Positions 61,866 through 64,000 of a stretch of DNA of 64,000 nucleotides are shown here, in pieces. The notes under the pieces are model-generated. The model worked only from the letters and a program-made list of their open reading frames with translations. It was not told the DNA's origin and made no database searches. Source of the stretch: Flavobacteriia bacterium (lineage in GTDB: Bacteria > Bacteroidota > Bacteroidia > Flavobacteriales > Schleiferiaceae); the NCBI GenBank assembly GCA_013373425.1, contig JABXHW010000021.1, positions 62,001 through 126,000 on the forward strand. Direction: 5' to 3'. Made by a program: the position numbers and the translations under genes. Positions within the stretch are counted from its first letter, which is position 1, and each line of letters starts with the position of its first letter.

Positions 61866-62888
61866 TCAACCTTCGAAATCATCATGCAAAGGTAGGAGTT
61901 TCTCATCGAGCCAACCGCGTAATGGTTTAGGAAAAGCGAGCTGCTCAATCTCCTTCCACCGGTAGAGTTTCAAACCTGAAAGTTCATCCGGTTCGTCACC
62001 TTCTAATTCTATGGAGTGAATGGTGATGTTCAGCTTTCTGTGAGAGAGTAGGTGAGTCACTTTGAAGGTCTCATTGCGGATGCTGTTGGCCACATCTACA
62101 TCGATTTGCTCTGGCTCTGTTGGGTGAACCTCGTAAAGCCCGCCCCAGATGCCGTCGGTAGATCGCTGCTGAACGTACATGCCCCGTTGTCCGTATACGG
62201 CGGTGTAGCTCATCCCCACTTCCTTCACCTTCGTTTTTTTGAGCTTGATGGGATACTTCAATTGTGTACCTGTTGCAAATGCTTCGCACTGATTTGCCCA
62301 AGGACATTTCTCGCACTTGGGCGCTTTTGGGGTGCAAACCAGAGCGCCGAGTTCCATAATTGCTTGGTTGTGTTCGGCTGCAGGTTCATCTTTGATGAGC
62401 TCATCGGCAATCCCTTGAATCAATTTATGTCCGATCGCAGTGTTGACGGGCTCTTCCACTCGATACACACGGGATAGTACTCTGTGTACATTTCCATCGA
62501 CCACCGCTACGTTTTCATCTAGAGCAAATGAGGCAACTGCCGCGGCGGTATACGGACCCACACCGGGAACTTTCAACCACTCTTCAAAATTTTTTGGCAA
62601 GCCGTTTTCCGAGATGTACTTCGCTCCTTTATGAAGGTTCCGCGCACGGCTATAATACCCCAATCCTTCCCAAAGTTTTAGCACTTCATCCAGGTCTGCT
62701 GTAGCGAGATCATCGACGGTTGGGTAGGCTTCAATGAACCGCTCGAAGTAGGGTAGGCCTTGGTTTACGCGGGTTTGTTGAAGAATGATCTCCGATAGCC
62801 AGATGGCATACGCATCCCTTGTCGACCTCCAGGGCAAGTTTCTCGCAATTCGCTTGTACCATTGTCTTAAGTCGTGTGATCTACTCAC
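61866..62888 (-). CDS. mutY: Adenine DNA glycosylase
   Basis: 340-aa base-excision glycosylase removing adenine opposite 8-oxoguanine. Glu33 in SEIILQQT and Asp131 in VVDGNVHR are catalytic; the helix-hairpin-helix KVPGVGPYTAAAV is present. The 4Fe-4S ligands are intact: Cys185, 192, 195, 201 in the spacing x6-x2-x5. The C-terminal NUDIX-like domain for 8-oxoG recognition is present. It starts with GTG 62888; no in-frame ATG gives the conserved N-terminus. Confidence 0.95.
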   Translation of the reverse strand: MSRSHDLRQWYKRIARNLPWRSTRDAYAIWLSEIILQQTRVNQGLPYFERFIEAYPTVDDLATADLDEVLKLWEGLGYYSRARNLHKGAKYISENGLPKNFEEWLKVPGVGPYTAAAVASFALDENVAVVDGNVHRVLSRVYRVEEPVNTAIGHKLIQGIADELIKDEPAAEHNQAIMELGALVCTPKAPKCEKCPWANQCEAFATGTQLKYPIKLKKTKVKEVGMSYTAVYGQRGMYVQQRSTDGIWGGLYEVHPTEPEQIDVDVANSIRNETFKVTHLLSHRKLNITIHSIELEGDEPDELSGLKLYRWKEIEQLAFPKPLRGWLDEKLLPLHDDFEG

Positions 62889-62963
62889 GGAAATTATTGG
62901 AATTTAAGAAGTTACGCTTCCGAAAAAAGCTAAACGAGGTTTAGGATTTAGAAAAAAAGGGGC

Positions 62964-62971
62964 TATATTTG
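62964..62971 (+). promoter_or_regulatory. Promoter of the HU gene
   Basis: TATATTTG, exact -7 match, with TTTA at 62940-62943, 20 nt upstream, as a weak -33. Start codon 54 nt downstream. Confidence 0.55.
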
Positions 62972-63025
62972 CGCCCTCAAATTTATGCAGTAAAACTGTC
63001 TCTAATCATTTAATTCACAGGAACG

Positions 63026-63319
63026 ATGACGAAGGCGGATATCGTTGGACGAATCTCCGATAAGACCGGAATGGAAAAAGCTGATGTTCAAGCTGTTGTA
63101 GAAGGCTTCATGCGCGAAGTAAAAACAGGTCTTGAATCTGGAGACAACGTATACCTGCGCGGTTTTGGTAGCTTCATTATTAAGAAGCGTGCCAAGAAGA
63201 CGGGTCGTAACATCTCTAAGAACACCACTTTGGTAATTCCAGCACACTACATCCCAGCATTTAAGCCTGCAAAGGTTTTCGCTGAGAGTGTTAAGGATAA
63301 GGTTCCTGTACAAGACTAA
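63026..63319 (+). CDS. HU-family DNA-binding protein
   Basis: 97-aa nucleoid protein of the HU/IHF fold: MTKADIVGRISDKTGMEKADV, GSFIIKKRAKKTGRN and the arm tip around NTTLVIPAHYIPAFKPAK (in place of the usual RNPxTG-type arm). It bends and compacts DNA. Divergent from mutY; followed 9 bp later by the TPR membrane protein. Confidence 0.95.
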   Translation: MTKADIVGRISDKTGMEKADVQAVVEGFMREVKTGLESGDNVYLRGFGSFIIKKRAKKTGRNISKNTTLVIPAHYIPAFKPAKVFAESVKDKVPVQD

Positions 63320-63328
63320 TATTGTTTG

Positions 63329-63838
63329 ATGAAGGTTGGACCAATCATAGCCATTGCTTGTGCTGTAGGTGTTACAGCTGGGCTTTACTTCGCAAATCGC
63401 ACACCTAGCGAGGAGAAGTTAGCCGCTGACCGCATGCGTGAAGCTGAGCAGGAAATGGTGGAACAACAATCTTCGTTAGATGATAAAGTTGCACAAGCAG
63501 TAGAAATCATCCAAGGAGGGGAACAACCTCCAATGGTAGCTATTGGCTTACTTCGTGAAGTGTTGGCGGAAGATCCGCAGCATCATGAAGCGTTGATGTG
63601 GATGGGCGAATTCTCCGTAATGTCAGGTCAGTATGAAAAGGCCGTCGACCGTTACAATGAGATTCTGACCTATTACCCTACGGATGAGGTCGCTTTGAAT
63701 AAGTTGGTGGGAGTGCATCTCGCTATCAGCCAAAACGATGAGGCCGTAACTGCTATGCAGGACTTTTTGAACGAGAATCAAAATCATCCGAAAAGACAGG
63801 AGCTTGAAGAACTCCTCGGTCGAATTCGGGAACAATAA
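63329..63838 (+). CDS. TPR membrane-anchored protein
   Basis: 169-aa protein with one N-terminal hydrophobic segment (KVGPIIAIACAVGVTAGLYFA), a coiled-coil-like charged region, and about two to three TPR repeats (HHEALMWMGEFSVMSGQYEKAV, LAISQNDEAVTAM). Start ATG 63329 preferred over the in-frame TTG 63326. Regularly found next to HU in Bacteroidota; function unknown. Confidence 0.82.
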   Translation: MKVGPIIAIACAVGVTAGLYFANRTPSEEKLAADRMREAEQEMVEQQSSLDDKVAQAVEIIQGGEQPPMVAIGLLREVLAEDPQHHEALMWMGEFSVMSGQYEKAVDRYNEILTYYPTDEVALNKLVGVHLAISQNDEAVTAMQDFLNENQNHPKRQELEELLGRIREQ

Positions 63839-63859
63839 TTCATTAAAATATTTTCAGCT

Positions 63860-63949
63860 ATGCCAAGCGGAAAGAAAAGAAAGCGTCATAAGATGGCAAC
63901 GCACAAGCGTAAGAAGCGCTTGCGTAAGAACCGTCACAAGAAGAAGTAA
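63860..63949 (+). CDS. 29-residue basic protein of the AURKAIP1/COX24 (mS38/bS22-like) type
   Basis: 29-aa frame MPSGKKRKRHKMATHKRKK... composed almost entirely of Lys, Arg and His. It matches the small AURKAIP1/COX24-domain ribosomal proteins (mitochondrial mS38, mycobacterial bS22), and proteins of the same sequence type are annotated in Bacteroidota. It would sit on the 30S subunit. 21 bp after the TPR protein gene. Confidence 0.85.
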   Translation: MPSGKKRKRHKMATHKRKKRLRKNRHKKK

Positions 63950-63973
63950 TCCTCTTCTTTACATCTAGCCGTG

Positions 63974-63994
63974 AGCACCGCAAATGCTGGTGCT
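63974..63994 (+). other. Hairpin at the window edge, possible terminator
   Basis: AGCACCGCA / TGC-T-GGTGCT pairs into a stem of about nine bp with one bulge and a 2-nt loop. The following TTCGGC is cut off by the window end, so a poly-T tract cannot be judged. It could instead lie at the start of a following gene. Confidence 0.3.
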
Positions 63995-64000
63995 TTCGGC

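Overview
This window comes from a free-living Bacteroidota bacterium, most likely a Flavobacteriales-type lineage. I infer this from four things. It carries gliding-motility genes (gldD, gldE in the mutY-ssb-gldE-gldD cluster). It has two proteins with type IX secretion (T9SS) C-terminal sorting domains. It encodes a periplasmic-propeller LytS-type sensor kinase. Many genes are preceded by the phylum-specific -7 promoter element TAnnTTTG, and recognisable Shine-Dalgarno sequences are scarce. The genus cannot be named from the sequence alone. No rRNA, tRNA, CRISPR array, prophage or insertion sequence was seen.

Layout: 0.1-3.9 kb, a sensor kinase and LytTR response regulator. 3.9-6.4 kb (minus), a small lipoprotein, a SprT-like metalloprotein, purK and purE. 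6.4-9.4 kb, a lipid-transport ABC locus in which mlaE and mlaF are separated by two unknown five-helix membrane proteins. 9.4-12.9 kb (minus), kynurenine 3-monooxygenase, kynureninase and a UbiA-like membrane protein. 13-15.9 kb, glycine decarboxylase. 16-20.3 kb, two tandemly duplicated T9SS cargo proteins. 20.5-28 kb, a TolB-like propeller/beta-barrel protein, nth, bcp, recA, a TPR lipoprotein and a dienoyl-CoA-reductase-like SDR. 28-32.2 kb, oligopeptidase B, then Kdo transferase with an outer-membrane barrel protein. 32.3-38.8 kb, a nucleotide-sugar operon (aminotransferase, ugd, uxs, galE, small membrane protein, rfbB) ending in hemJ. 38.8-46.9 kb (minus), small exported proteins, pirin, DUF1684, hemN, an O-methyltransferase, an M16 protease and an S9 peptidase. 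46.9-52.9 kb (minus), a serS operon with a TPR protein and a CoA-transferase, then rpmA and rplU. 53-56.5 kb, an active/inactive M16 protease pair. 56.5-58.8 kb, a DMT exporter and heme A synthase on either side of an unusual octamer repeat array. 58.8-63.9 kb, the gld/ssb/mutY cluster divergent from HU, a TPR membrane protein and a 29-residue basic ribosomal-type protein.

Most of this is housekeeping and envelope biology. The strongest unexplained signal is a 168-bp array of 21 consecutive 8-bp units (57568-57735) in strict phase. It lies between a promoter-like element and the ctaA start codon, so it could form almost the whole 5' leader. A degraded relative sits at about 44.19-44.27 kb, next to an M16 protease gene. 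Other points worth attention are the two unknown proteins inside the mla locus, an Nth that has lost its iron-sulfur cysteines while MutY keeps them, a histone-H1-like tail on ribosomal protein L21, a 43-residue lipoprotein coupled to the sprT-like gene, and several promoters placed so close to the start codon that the mRNAs may be leaderless.
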